Origin: Gigaspora rosea
Taxonomy: Eukaryota; Glomeromycota; Glomeromycetes; Diversisporales; Gigasporaceae
Direction: 5' to 3'
NCBI GenBank assembly: GCA_003550325.1
Contig: QKWP01000004.1
Span: 641,094-705,093 of the forward strand
Length of the DNA: 64,000 nt
Numbering within the stretch: the first letter of the stretch is position 1; every line of letters starts with the position of its first letter. The translations under genes and the position numbers were made by a program. The notes under the pieces were generated by a model, which worked only from the letters and a program-made list of their open reading frames with translations, had not been told where the DNA came from and ran no database searches. This document shows, piece by piece, positions 45,360 through 57,735 of this stretch.

Positions 45360-48130
45360 CGAGACTTGGACTATTTTATTCATAACCTAAACCTACTAGA
45401 GCCTACCATATTTCTATTTATATGACTAGCCTGGTTTTGGATGTTCCTTTTTTCCAACCAACAGTTAGTGTTCATATGTCCATCACTTTACCTACATTTC
45501 CTAATATCATTACTTCCAATTTGGTGTATGTGATTCCAGATAGGTGCTTTCTGCTTCCAAATTGGTATACCTAGTTCCTTACTAGCGTACTTCTTGGGAG
45601 TTCATATCTCAAGCCATGCGGCTACCTCTACCATACTGTGTAAGTATCTCAAGCCTGTATGCTGCTGTAACTAGCTGATTTTCCTGCAACTTGGGACCCA
45701 AGATTTAACAGTTTGAATTTAGAAATGTGCAGACAACTGTACTTCCTGCTATGGTAGCGAGTATTCAGGCATGTTTCGCCAAAGCTTCCAGTCCCTGATA
45801 TAGTTGGATAGCATTACAAGGCTCGGCCAACCTGACTTTTGTACCACTACATGCACTTATACCAGCTATACCTGTTACTGGTAGTCCCAGATCCTTTTAA
45901 CGTTCTAAGACTTCCATATAGGTGCACCCAGAGCTCCGTTGGTCTTTGACACGTACATGTTATGTGTCATTTCACAATTCATGTCAATTTTAAAATGACA
46001 TATGTTAATTTAAAATTGCAAATTAACATATGTCAAATAATAATTAATATTTTCACCCTGGCTCCGACCCATCTGACCTAGTTATGTACAATGTAATACA
46101 AACAGAGATCATATGACTTTTGGGTTCTTGCACTTTGACCAATAGCTAGTTATACGAAATTTCAGTCATATGATCTGTACAACAATAATCAGCCAATCAA
46201 AATTTGATCCTGAAGTAGGTTCAAATTAAACTACAAAATAAGCTACCTACGATTGATAATAGTCGCTACATAGTACTGTAAAGTCCAAATTCTACTATGC
46301 AAATCGATTAAAATCGATTAAGTCACCTTATTTGGAAGAACAAAATACACGTACAGTAAAATTTTTAACAAGATTGGTAAACTTTTATTATTTGACTTTT
46401 AACTTTTATGTTCGATGAAAAAATTAAAATTTTTTTAAAAAAAATATATTCAACGAATGTAAAGTTAAAAGTCAAATAATAAAATATTCACTAATCTCAC
46501 TAAAAATTTTACTGTATGTGTATTTTATTCTTTTAAATAAGGTTACTTAATAGATTTTAATAGATTTAAATAATAAAATTTGGACTTTACTATGTAGCAA
46601 CTACTTGCGATCGCTAAAAAACCAAAGAGGTTTTTTAATGATCGCAAGTAGTTGCTACATAGTAAAGTCCAAATTTTACTATACAAATTGATTAAAATCG
46701 ATTAAGTAACCTTATTTGAAAGAACAAAATACACATATAATAAAATTTTTAGCAAGATTAGTGAACATTTTATTATTTGACTTTTAACTTTTTACATTTG
46801 ACGAAAAAATAAATTTTTGTTAAAAAAATATATTCTACGAACATAAAAAATTAACAATTTTGATCATAATTTTACTATATATGTATTTTGTTCTTCCAAA
46901 TAAGGTTACTTAATCAAAGTCCAAATTTTACTATACAAATTGATTAAAATCAATTAAGTAACCTTATTTGGAAGAACAAAATATATATATAGTAAAATTT
47001 TTAGTGAGATTGTTGAAAATTTTATTATTTGACTTTTAACTTTTACATTTGTTGAATATATTTTTTTAAAAAAAATTTTAATTTTTTCATTGACGTAAAA
47101 GTTAAAAGTCAAATAATAAAATGTTTACCAATCTCGCTAAAAATTTTACTATATATGTATTTTGTTCTTCCAAATAAGGTTACTTAATCGATTTTAATTG
47201 ATTTGTATAGTAGAATTTGGACTTTACTATGTAGCAACTATTGTCAATCGTGGGTAGCTTATTTTGTAGTTTAATTTGAACCTACTTCAGGTTCAAATTT
47301 TGATTGGCCGATTATTGTTGTATGGATCACGTGACTGGAATTTCGTATAACCTAGCCATTGGTTAAAGTGCAAGAACCCAAAAGTCATGTGATCTCTGTT
47401 TGTATTATGTTGTACATGACTGGGTCAGAAGGGTCGAAGCCGGAGTGAAAATATTAATTATTATTTGACATATGTCAATTTGCAATTTTTTAATCATTTT
47501 AAATTGACATGTATCATTTTAAAATTAATACGAATTGTAAAGTGACACATAATATACATGCCTCTATGCTTCTACTTTTTGTTGGTCAGTCAGTTCCATC
47601 TGCTCTTGCGAAGTTTACTAAACCCTAGTATTCAGTCAGTCACTCTTTGGATCCTTTTTCCTAGTCATTCCAGACTACTAATTCAGTTGGTCCGGAAGGA
47701 TCAGTCTGCCAGGCTTTAGGTGCCTAAGGTCTTTCTTTTCTTGGTTCATGCTTTTATAACACATGTCCTTTTCTTCTGGTACAACTCTGGCAGCCAGGTT
47801 GGTAGGCTCTCTTTGCTATAGGGGCTCTTGCCCATCCAGATTTCCTGGTCAGTCACTACTAAAATTCTTTTCCCTGGTACTATCGAAAGGCCAACTACCT
47901 CTCCATTCAGGGCTTGTCAAATGTGTTTCAATTGTTTCGAACTTATACAACTATGCCAAAGCTCCCATTCAAGATAGTGGTACCAAGGTTACAAATAATA
48001 TACCCAACTGATCAATGAACAAATGTTACCGTAATACAGTACTATTTTCCAATTTGTTTCTAGTGGAATTTGAACTTTAGACCTGCCGCTTGGGGGTGAC
48101 AACTAGACAGCTTCTCTATGTCACTACACT
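45360..48130 (-). mobile_element. SINE-like element with tRNA-like head, split by a foldback element
   Basis: On the minus strand a tRNA-like head carries an A-box-like string at 48111-48126 and a B-box-like AGTTCAAATTCC at 48065-48076. The body has notably more balanced base composition than its surroundings and runs to about 47560, then resumes at 45950 and continues to about 45360. The body (about 1.2 kb) is long for a SINE. No ORF with a recognisable domain is present. Tentative. Confidence 0.35.
45960..47552. mobile_element. Foldback transposon, 1593 bp
   Basis: Ends TTATGTGTCATTTCAC and, inverted, TTATGTGTCACTTTAC. Flanking 8-mers CGTACATG and TATACATG agree at six positions. The terminal inverted repeats are about 300 bp. 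The centre is a series of internal hairpins built on AAAGTCCAAATTTACTAT, AACCTTATTTGGAAGAACAAAAT and ATTATTTGACTTTTAAC. No ORF. Confidence 0.85.
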
Positions 48131-48310
48131 CCTTCTTGAACAAGTTTACTAAATAGCACTTTTGAAATTTACTTAGTAAAATTTAGACTTTTACATATAG
48201 CAACTGCTAACAAATTTTTTGATATTTTTGAAAAAAATCGGGAGTAACTTATTTTTGAAGTAGCTTATTTTTGAAGTAGCTTATTTTCAAAAATATATAG
48301 TAAGCTATCC

Positions 48311-50838
48311 CAGTGATGGCAAATGACAAGGTCATAAAAATTTTTATGAAAATGAATATAAATGATATGTCATTTTAAAATGACAATGTCATTTAATATA
48401 AAAAAATTTTATACAAAACTATGGCAAAATGACAAGTCATACAAAATATTTTTATAAATAACATTAAAATGACAAATAAATGACAGTATTACTATTATCA
48501 AAAATATTACCAAAAAATAATTATTGATGATCATAAAATTCATCAAATTAGCTGAATTTGATACTATCTATATCGGAGTTATTCAATATTTCTAAATTGG
48601 ACTTTCTGTATAAATGCAAAATAACTCCCAAAAGTGTAATTTCGAATTATGATTGAATTAAGCTTAATCCTGGCCATTACTCAAGCCATGCCTCTAAACG
48701 TTATTTTTCATTTTTTACAGTTTAATTTCCATTCCTGGTTAGGGTGACTTAGTGTTCCAAATCGTTAGTTGAAAAACCTACTAGCTGGCAACTTTTTAAC
48801 TAATCAATTTAAAAAAAGTTAAACACTAATCGATTTATTATTAACTGGTTTAATTACAATTAATTGCTAGTTATCAACTTGTTATCAACTAGTTATCAAC
48901 TAACTATAATTATATTATATTAATCAACTAAACGATATAACAGAAATCACAACCATGGATTGGTAACTAATAGTACTTCTCGGTTTGAGATGTATATAGT
49001 GCGCATTTTTGTTATTTCAAATTTGTCAGTTTTTAGTGTGTTTTACACCAACAGGTTATCCTCCAAAGCATAAAGGCATTATTCTTCGTATATAATATGA
49101 ATTGCTCCGGTACCAATCATAGAGTCAGTGCTTTACAGTTGTGATTTTTCAATTTTCACTTATTGAAAAATGATTTAGGCGATTCTTGATGTAATAGATT
49201 AATAATAATAAATGTAGTTCATATTTATTAATGATATAATAATTTAAGTAGTTCCTTTAGTGTCACATGCTTCATTTTTTTTCAATTATACTTAAATCGT
49301 ATTTTTTGTTTTATATCTATATTTGAATCAACCTTTTTTTTTAAATCACTACTAGATATTAGATTTACCATTAAATCATAGATTAAATTTAACCATTTTT
49401 TTAATCAATTTTACAGTATATAATCTATTATAGTAGAGCTTGGATCCATTATCTGTTTTCATATTCAATTTAACAAATATTCGACAGATTTTATTATTAA
49501 CTTTAGTATACAAGTGATAACAAATCCAACTTCTATATTGTGGTTATAATGTTTTGCGAAATATAGGTGAACAATCTATGTCTTTTTTAAATTTTCATTA
49601 TATAATAAGTGAGATATAAAATAGTGAAAATATTAAAGGAGGAAGAGCGTATACGTTTAACCAATTTAACTTTAATAGTTACTAGGAGATAAGTTTCTGA
49701 TTTACTCGAATAAAGGTCTTTTCAGCTCTATACTAGCTTACTTCCTTTATTTTCTTTAAGTAAAATCAGAGGGAACTCCTCTTCATCTGTCTCTCTTTTT
49801 ATTGAAGTCAAATTCATTCGTTTATATACATTTGAATTAATATACGACACATTGATGTGTTATTTGACACGTTAACATACTGTTTAACTCTACTACTAAG
49901 TTTAACACGTTGATGTGCTATTGAATCTGTGACCCTTAACATGCAAACATGCTAACACATTAACGTGTTATGAAGATTTTACAAAAAGGTGCTATTTACG
50001 TTAATCATCAAGTTTATACGGATTGACTAACATTTAATAAATTATACAAAAATAGATGTAAGTTTCAAATAAAGAAAAGAAGATATATATACAAATTTGG
50101 GGGTAAACTAATCTGGAAATTCGGATCTCTAATGTTAATAGTATCGAATGAAAATGATAGTCATATAAGTGTACATGAGAATCAAAATAGTCGAATCAAG
50201 TAACCATTCTAATAGCTCTTTATGATTTATGTTAAATAATTATTCTAACAGTTCATTATGATTAGCGTTAAATAATCATTCTAACAGCTCTTTATGATTA
50301 GTGTTAAATAATCATTCTAATAGCTCATTATGGTTAGCATTTTAACAACTTTTGTGTTAAATAATCAATCTAATAGTTTTTTATGATTAATGTTAAATAA
50401 TCATTCTAGCAGCTCTTTATAGTTAGCGATAAATAACTACTCTAAAAACTCCTTATGGTTATGTTAAATAATCATCCTAACGGCTCTTTATTGTTGCCAT
50501 TCTAACAATCTCTTTTGGATAAGCATTTAGTATTTGGATTAGGATAGTTGAGATATGGTTCATGATTTGTGAAACATTTGATCAAATATTATAGTTGTTC
50601 ATTAACAAACGGCGATGTTTAATTGATAGATGTCACTATAATGCAGTAATGAGATTTTAAATATATATTTTCAAAATTCTTCGTATTAATGCAAATATCA
50701 ATATGATTATGAATAATTATTATATAAACTATAAATGACAAGTATAGACATAAAAAAATAAATGATTTTTTTATAACAAAAATAACTTGTTATATGACAA
50801 GGTATCATTTATTTTTAAATGACAATGTGCCATCACTG
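48311..50838. mobile_element. hAT-N1 copy B: 2528-bp non-autonomous hAT element
   Basis: Ends CAGTGATGGCAAATGAC and, inverted, CAGTGATGGCACATTGTC, with an exact 8-bp duplication AGCTATCC at 48303-48310 and 50839-50846. It is copy A in the opposite orientation. It keeps about 125 bp near 50500-50630 that copy A lacks, and lacks the nested MITE of copy A; the equal total length is therefore coincidence. It carries the same 35-40-bp tandem series at 50210-50480. Confidence 0.92.
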
Positions 50839-50977
50839 AGCTATCCCACATTTTTTTGTATAACTTTTTGGCCAAAAAGAATAGTTTATTTTTGAAAATA
50901 CAACAACAATTCTAAAGTTTTTTGTTAAAAGATATAGAAGTACTAGGAAAAGCATACTTTTGGTTAATATATTTGCA

Positions 50978-51392
50978 TAACGGTTTTACTAAAGCACACT
51001 ACTAGCGTTCAACGCCAGTGTCAGAAATTAGATCGGAACATCATCGGAAAGTAGATCAGAAAATCATGTGTCATAATTTGGTATAACATAACACGATCAG
51101 GAAAATTCAAAACAAACGTTTCTTTTGTCAAAAAAAACTTATTTCTCAAAAGTTTGCATAAGAAATCACTTTTTTAACTAAAAAAAGTTTTTTTTGAGCG
51201 ATTTACTATATAACAATCTAAACCCTAACCCTAACTGAGCACTCACCCTAACCCTAACCTAACTTAAACGAACTTGAAAGAATTTTGGTATTGATCACGT
51301 GGTGGTGAATTTTTAATGGCGATGCTGGGGTAGATATCTAATTTCTGATGCTAGTGTTGAACGCCAGTGGTGTGATTTAGTAAACCTGTTGC
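50978..51392. mobile_element. MITE-like element with a telomere-like tract
   Basis: Long imperfect inverted ends include TTTACTAAA, then CACTA...GCGTTCAAC and CAGAAATTAGAT on both sides. Near 51225-51265 are several CCCTAA repeats. Interior text (AAATTCAAAACAAACG) also occurs inside the MITE at 12147-13071. Exact ends uncertain. Confidence 0.55.
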
Positions 51393-51764
51393 ATAAAACC
51401 TACACTTCCTACAAGTTTGGTACTTTTGGTATTTCTTTTTAGATTTTGAAATTTTGCTAAAAAATAAGATATTAGTTTATTTTTTTCAAAAAATTAGCAT
51501 TGTTTATTCCTTCTATTTTAAAATTACATCTATTTAATTAAAATCGAGTTTCAGGTTCTGCAAAATAATAATGAATAATATATAAAATATTTTGAAAAAA
51601 TATGAAATAAAATTTCTTTCTAGAACATTCTTTTAGATATAGCCTTTTCTATTATATATATATTAGATATAATATTTTGGCAGAGTTTTTTTTGTATAGT
51701 ATTATGTAATTTTTATTTTATAAACTAGGTTTTGCTATCTTTTTTTTTTGGTTTGTTTATATAG

Positions 51765-52045
51765 AACCCTAGACATTTAGTACAAAGATCATATATTACA
51801 TATTTCAACAAAAACCCCTAAAATTTAAGAAGCAAAAAAACAGTTTTTGGCAATTATCTTAGCATTCAGTAGTCCAATTTGAATAAACTTTTTTTAAAAT
51901 AAAGCTCTTAGTAAGGCATATCTAAAAAAAAAAGTTTATTCAATTCTAATTACTGGATCAGAAGTTATTTAAATAAATATAGTTTTGTTATTTTTAGCAA
52001 ATTATATCAAAATTGACCAAAATCCATTATAACCTATATAAGAGA
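51765..52045. mobile_element. MITE family A, copy 2
   Basis: Shares the interior and order of blocks of 43080-43375 and 54824-55105. The outer ends read GAACCCTAGACAT and GATATCTGGAGTTC, degenerate inverted repeats. Confidence 0.72.
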
Positions 52046-52814
52046 TATCTGGAGTTCTGTTTATATTATTATTGTTTCATCTTTAGTATAGGTTTTTCTT
52101 TGTTTTTTTTATCTTGCATTTTTTTATTTTGGTTGTATTTGGTTTTTTTGTTTAGATTTTGTAATTTCTTTTTTTTTTATTTTTTCTTTTATGTTTTTTT
52201 ATTTTATTCTTTTTTCATATAGTTGTATATAGTATTAATATTTATAACCCCACTATAGATGTAGATAAAAGAGATTTGAAGAGAAATTTTATATTCTTGG
52301 TAGTTCTAATAATATTTAGTTTCTAGCTTTTAGAAGTCTAGTATGACAGGTTGTATTTGGATACTTATAAAAGTAGTCAGGTAATATTAGGCTTATAAAT
52401 TAAGAACACACACTATATAGTTTTACTTAGTTTTAGTGAGATTATCAAAAAATAAAAAAAAATATATTTTATAGTATATTACTTTTGCAAAAAATCTTAA
52501 TAATCTTAGTATTAAGTGATTAAATTTTAACAATTTTGGGCTTGTTAGAATTGGTTTATTAAAATAAACATTTTGGTAGTTGTTTTATTTAAAACAAAAT
52601 AGCAGATAAAAGTTATTTAAATTTAAAAAATATCAAATTACTAAGGGTCATAATATATTTTACTTAATGCTATATCTATTTATTATGAAACCATATCCTT
52701 CTTCTATCTAAGACCAATTAAAAAGCTCTTTTGTTATACAAAAAAGTATATATATCTCATATTATATTATAATTATGTTTAAACAATTCTTGATTCTGAT
52801 TGGCTATTATTATA
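52046..52814. other. T-rich dispersed repeat and intergenic text
   Basis: Bases 52070-52440 resemble 32521-33200, including AGACAGGTTGT...GGTAATATTAG...AAATTA. The Phe-rich frame at 52013-52222 is a by-product of T-runs. A worn palindromic module is visible at about 52500-52625. Confidence 0.5.
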
Positions 52815-53156
52815 TAGTCAGACCTCCATAAATACAACCTTGATAAATGCAGTACCTTCCTAAATGCACATTATTGTTTTGTTTATAAGAAATTATTAGT
52901 ACTAAATGCACATTTTATATTCTAAAAATGCACGTTCTTCCAAATAATTTTTTATATCATGCTACCTTTCTAAATGCACGTAGACAATCACATTTTAGTA
53001 TTTAAGATAGATTATATAGTTTTTAGTAGAAGTTATACAAACTTGATGATCTAATTTTTAAAAATGCAATTTAATTGGCTCTCTCTAAATGCAATACCTC
53101 CCTAAATGCATATTGTAGATTTGTCTATACACATTGTATTTATAGAGGTTTGACTA
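52815..53156. mobile_element. TA-flanked MITE of the CAGTC group, 342 bp
   Basis: Ends TAGTCAGACCTCCATAAATAC and, inverted, TAGTCAAACCTCTATAAATAC, flanked by TA. CCTAAATGCA strings repeat through the interior. No ORF. Confidence 0.78.
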
Positions 53157-53527
53157 TAGTTCGTATAATCTAAAATTTTGGCTAACTCTTTTACCAAAAA
53201 TACTAGCTAATTTCTATTATTGTCTTTAATATTTTAGTATATGGAATTCATCTAAAGCCAATATATTTTATATATAGGTGCCAATTTTTTAGCTGCAGTA
53301 TAACCTAATTATCCAATAAAAATGCAGAAAAACTTAATACAATTTTAAAATTAATTAATAACATTTAAATTTTTGTTAATAAATTCAAATTTTGTTATGT
53401 TTTTTTATATATAAATGCCAAAATTTTTGAATCATATAAATTTAAATTAATATAATGGCTTAAAAATAAAAGATATTTAAAAAATTTATTAATAATTTAA
53501 TAATTTATACAATAAGCTATTAAATTA

Positions 53528-54063
53528 GGGGGCATCCATAAATAACGTTATGTACCCCTCATAGAAGCACTTGACCCCCCTCTACTATATAAAAAATTTA
53601 TTCAAAATCCGTATGTTTATATATATAATTTTACAAAAACTTGAATATATTTGTGATACAGTAATCCGATTTGGATGATTTAGGTACCATTCGATTCGTC
53701 TCAGTGAGACGAATCCAATGATACCAAAATCATTTCATATGGACCACTGGATCAATAGTTATTCACAAAAAACTATTAATTTTATAGTCATTTTATAAGA
53801 AAACATAATAACCAATAGTATTTGGCCAATAACTTTTGATCCAGTAGTCCAAATAAAATGAAATTGGCACCATTCGACTCCTCTCACCGAGACGAATCGA
53901 ATGGTACCAAAATAATTAAATTTGGACTACTGGATCATTTTTAGACGATTTTTTCTAAAAAAATTACATTATATTTTTTTGACCCCACTACTTAAGAGGA
54001 AAAACATTATATTTTGTCAGACCCCCTCCCCTCCTCTTGTATAATGTTATTTCTAGATGCCCC
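53528..54063. mobile_element. TTA-flanked MITE, family B copy 2, 536 bp
   Basis: Starts GGGGGCATCCATAAATAACG; the right end is worn (ATAATGTTATTTCTAGATGCCCC). TTA stands at 53525-53527 and 54064-54066. It has two palindromic modules (about 53645-53760 and 53830-53940), as in copy 1. Confidence 0.88.
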
Positions 54064-54345
54064 TTATTAAAAAAATTTTTAAATATCTTTTGTTTTTAAA
54101 GTGTTATAACAATTTAAAAATTTTTATAATTAAAAGGTGATGGCTTTAGTGAATTCTATTATACAATTTCAAAAATTAAAGTATATAAAATCTTAATTAT
54201 TTTAATATCTAGTAATTAAAATTTAATGATTTTGATACATTGAATTTGTCTTAATAAAATGATTCAAATAGTACTAAAATCATTTATTTAGAATTATTAA
54301 ATTATAAAATATAATAAAATTTATTCAATTATTATAAAATGTACT

Positions 54346-54640
54346 TATGGTGTTTTATTATTATAGGTAAATTAGATTTGCAAATCCGTGTAACAAAAAC
54401 AAAAAAATTTTTACAAAGCAAAAAATAAATTTAATTACTTTAGGGTTAGAGTAAGGCCTAGGATTTTACTAGGATATTAGTATATACAAAATTTAGTAAG
54501 GAATTTTTTTTATTAGAGCTCCAAAGGTGGTTTCATAAGCAAAATTTTGAGATATAACAAATTTTTGTTATACCTAATCTTAAATTTGATTGGCTATTCT
54601 AATAGTTTTGTATAACATGGTGTAAAACACCATAGGTGTG
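54346..54640. mobile_element. Family-D repeat, copy with TATGGTGTTTTA ends
   Basis: Bounded by TATGGTGTTTTA and its complement. The interior (AAATTTAGTAAGGAATTTTTT, TTAGGGTTAGAGTAAGG) matches the MITE at 24276-24610 and the repeat at 30590-30860, although the outer ends differ between copies. Confidence 0.6.
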
Positions 54641-54823
54641 TTTTAGTAAAACTCAATTTATTTATTAAAATTTTTAAATTAATAATTATAATTTTTTATT
54701 AAGTATCACAACTAATACTGAAGTTGACTGATGCTGAAGTTTTAGGTCTCAATTTGAAACTATAAGCCCTGCTAAAATCTACATATACTCTATATATAAA
54801 ATCTACACTAAACCAGGACCCCA

Positions 54824-55105
54824 GACATATAGTACAGAGATTATACATTATGCATTTCAGCAAAAATCTCTAAAATTTAAAAAGCAGAAAAACAGTTTTT
54901 AGCAATTATCTCGGCATCCAGTAGTTCAATTTGAATAAATATTTTTTAAAATGAAGCTCCTAGTGAGGCGCATCTAACAAAAAAACTTATTCAATTCTGA
55001 TTACTGGATCAGAAGTTATTTAAGTAAATATAGTTTTTGTCATTTTTAGCGAATTAGGTCAAAATTGGCCAAATTCAGTTATATGAGAGATGTCTGGGGT
55101 CCTCC
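54824..55105. mobile_element. MITE family A, copy 3 (best ends)
   Basis: Ends AGGACCCCAGACAT and, inverted, AGGACCCCAGACAT are perfect. The interior holds the palindromic module with GAATAAA...AAGCTCCTAGTGAGGCGCAT...ATTACTGGATCAGAAGTTATTT. About 280 bp; no ORF. Confidence 0.8.
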
Positions 55106-55116
55106 CAAAATCTACC

Positions 55117-55528
55117 CAGGGATAATGATTTTATGCAATTCGCATAAAACTGCATACTCCACATAATATGATTGATAATGCAGAATATGACAGATTTGCT
55201 ACATAATACTGCATAAAGTATGTAGCTATTAAGTAATTTTCGCATAATTAGCTCTTTAAGTACAATTCTGAAAAGTTCCGAATAGAAAATCAATCAACGC
55301 AAATTACGAGCAAGGTCGAGAAAAGAAGAAATTTGAGGAAGTTCCGAAGTATTCCGAATGTGGGTCCGTACTAAAACTCTGCAAAACTTAGCATAATTGT
55401 GCATAAAATAAGAATTTTGGATGCAGTATAGCACATAATTATAAAAATGTATGCGCATCAAGGCGCATAATTTACTTTAGTTGCATGCATAATTAATGGT
55501 TTGTTGCCGCATAAAATCATCGTCTCTG
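55117..55528. mobile_element. hAT-type MITE, 412 bp
   Basis: Starts CAGGGATAATGATTTTATGC and ends, inverted, CAGAGACGATGATTTTATGC (YARNG). Flanking 8-mers AATCTACC and ACTCTACC differ at one base. Subterminal GCATAA strings are frequent. Confidence 0.82.
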
Positions 55529-56712
55529 ACTCTACCCTAGAGATGTTACCCAGGTTAGAAATTTGGCTCGAGTCAATAAGATTCGGGTCAGGTATTAACC
55601 CGGGTCATGAATCGGGTCAACGAGTTACCCAATTAGATTACCTCATATGATAATCGATTATCACTGGCCAATTAGAACAATACGTACGTTTAACAAACTT
55701 GTGCTCAATGAGCACAAGTTTGTTAAACGTCTTCTATGAGCACTGCTCGTTAAACAACTTTTTTTGCAATTTAAATTTCGTAAAGCAACTTTTTTTTTTC
55801 TGGGTAAGTTTAAGAAGCTAGTGATATAGCTTTTTTTTATTTATTAATAAAAAGGCCAATATTTTGTAATTTTATAGTTAAAATAAAGAATAAAATCTAG
55901 AAAGGCTGCTCCAATGAATAATGACGGGAATTATAATGAAAGTAACGAAGCACATAACGATAAGAACGATGAAGGGTATTATGATGAGAATAATGAAGAA
56001 TATTACAATGAGAATAACGGAGGGTATTACGACGAAAATAATGAAGGGTATTATTATCATAACATAGAATTAGAAAATGTAGATGTTGACTTGGAGTTGG
56101 TGGAATCAGAGCATGTAAATGCCGGTTTGGAAATGGAAGAATCAGAGCACGTAGAGGTGGAATCTAATGATTATTTAGTTAGAACAGATAGTTCGAATTT
56201 TAGTGAAATTTCACAGTTATCCACAATTTCACATAAAAAAAGAACCGAAAAATCAGAAGGTAGTTCTGTTAAACCTTTTTATGAGGTAGTATTAGTTAAT
56301 AATATAGAATATTGGGCTTGCCGCTAGGGTTGGTAAAGTTCCTAGGTTCGGAACCTAGGAACCTAGTTTTGGAACCTGGTTTTTAAAAACCAGGTTCCAA
56401 TTTTGGAACTTAGGTTTTTAGGTTCATAATAGGTTTTATATATAGCATATATATATATAATATTTATACATATTATATATAAGGATATTAAACAGTTCAG
56501 TTTAGTTGGTTTTCAAGTCAGTTAGAGTCAAGTTGTTTAAAGTCAACTCCAATTCGACTTCACTAATATCTCGTGAAAATTTAAATAGATACTAAACGTG
56601 AAGTTATACATATATGCCACACATCGCATTGCATTAAACAACCTCGCATGATTAAGTTCGGACCGAACATTTAACATCCTTATATACTACTTAAATTTTT
56701 TTTTTTTTTTTG

Positions 56713-56912
56713 CATCGCTCTTTTATTTTATATATGATATATCAGATATCTTTATTTAGTATAAAATAGCGATCATTCCTGCTTTCATATCGCTCTTTTA
56801 TTTTATATGATATCAGATATCTTTATTTAGTATAAAATAGCGATCATTCCTGCTTTCATATCGCTCTTTTATATGATATCAGATATCTTTATTTAGTTAA
56901 AATAGCGATAGC
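56713..56912. repeat. Tandem repeat in the hAT-2 5' region, three copies
   Basis: Units of about 60-85 bp share CATATCGCTCTTTTAT, GATATCAGATATCTTTATTTAG and AAAATAGCGAT. Non-coding. Confidence 0.85.
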
Positions 56913-57735
56913 TAAACACAAAGAATTGAGTATGATTTATATGTACAGTACGTACAAACATACTGTTATTTGGGTTTTACATTATTGTTCGATACATATG
57001 TTCATGCAATAGAGAATACATAATAAGGTTAAGCTTATTTCTCTAAGGTGAGTGATGACGAAAAGATTAATGTTGCTTATGCGACTTTGAGGGGTCTCTT
57101 ATTATGGTAAAAGCTGGTCATAAACATGATTGTTCTATAATATACCCGCGATCAGGTTTTACTATAAAGAGGAATCCTCAAAGTCACATAAGCAACATCC
57201 GATAAAATACTCTACCTTTTTAACTTCTATAGAAATTTACAGACTATGAAATATGCAAACTTCATAATACCCATATTCTATTCTTTTGTCAATCATATTA
57301 TCTTACCAATTTTAATTATCTTGCCCGCTAAATTTTTTTTTTTTTAACTTTTAGTAAGTATCTAATTAGCATTATTATTAAAACCAGTTTTGTGCGTAAA
57401 TTGATATCATAGACAATTCTATAACGATAATGTAAATAGATTTTTAAAAGAAAGCAGGAATATTGGCTATGAAAAAAGTGTTATTACAATAAACAATTCT
57501 CACGGCATACGGTACTTTTTCAACTCTAATTTTATACTATATATACAGCTAGACTTCTTTAAATGTGGATCAAATTTTTAATACATGCATTTAAAGAACA
57601 ATAAGGTGTGCATTTATAGAGGTCAAGAATATGTTTAGTCTAGAATTTGAAAGCGCATTTAAAGGAGAGGAGGTTTTATATATATATATGTTATAAAGAT
57701 GAATTGCGAAACTACTCAATACCATATTATTAAGT

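Noticed and set aside
47763..48011. An 82-codon plus-strand ORF
   Set aside because: It lies antisense in the SINE-like body and matches no family I recognise.
34092..50846. Large segmental inverted duplication spanning 34-51 kb
   Set aside because: Only the 2.5-kb elements match; each has its own 8-bp duplication, so they are separate insertions.
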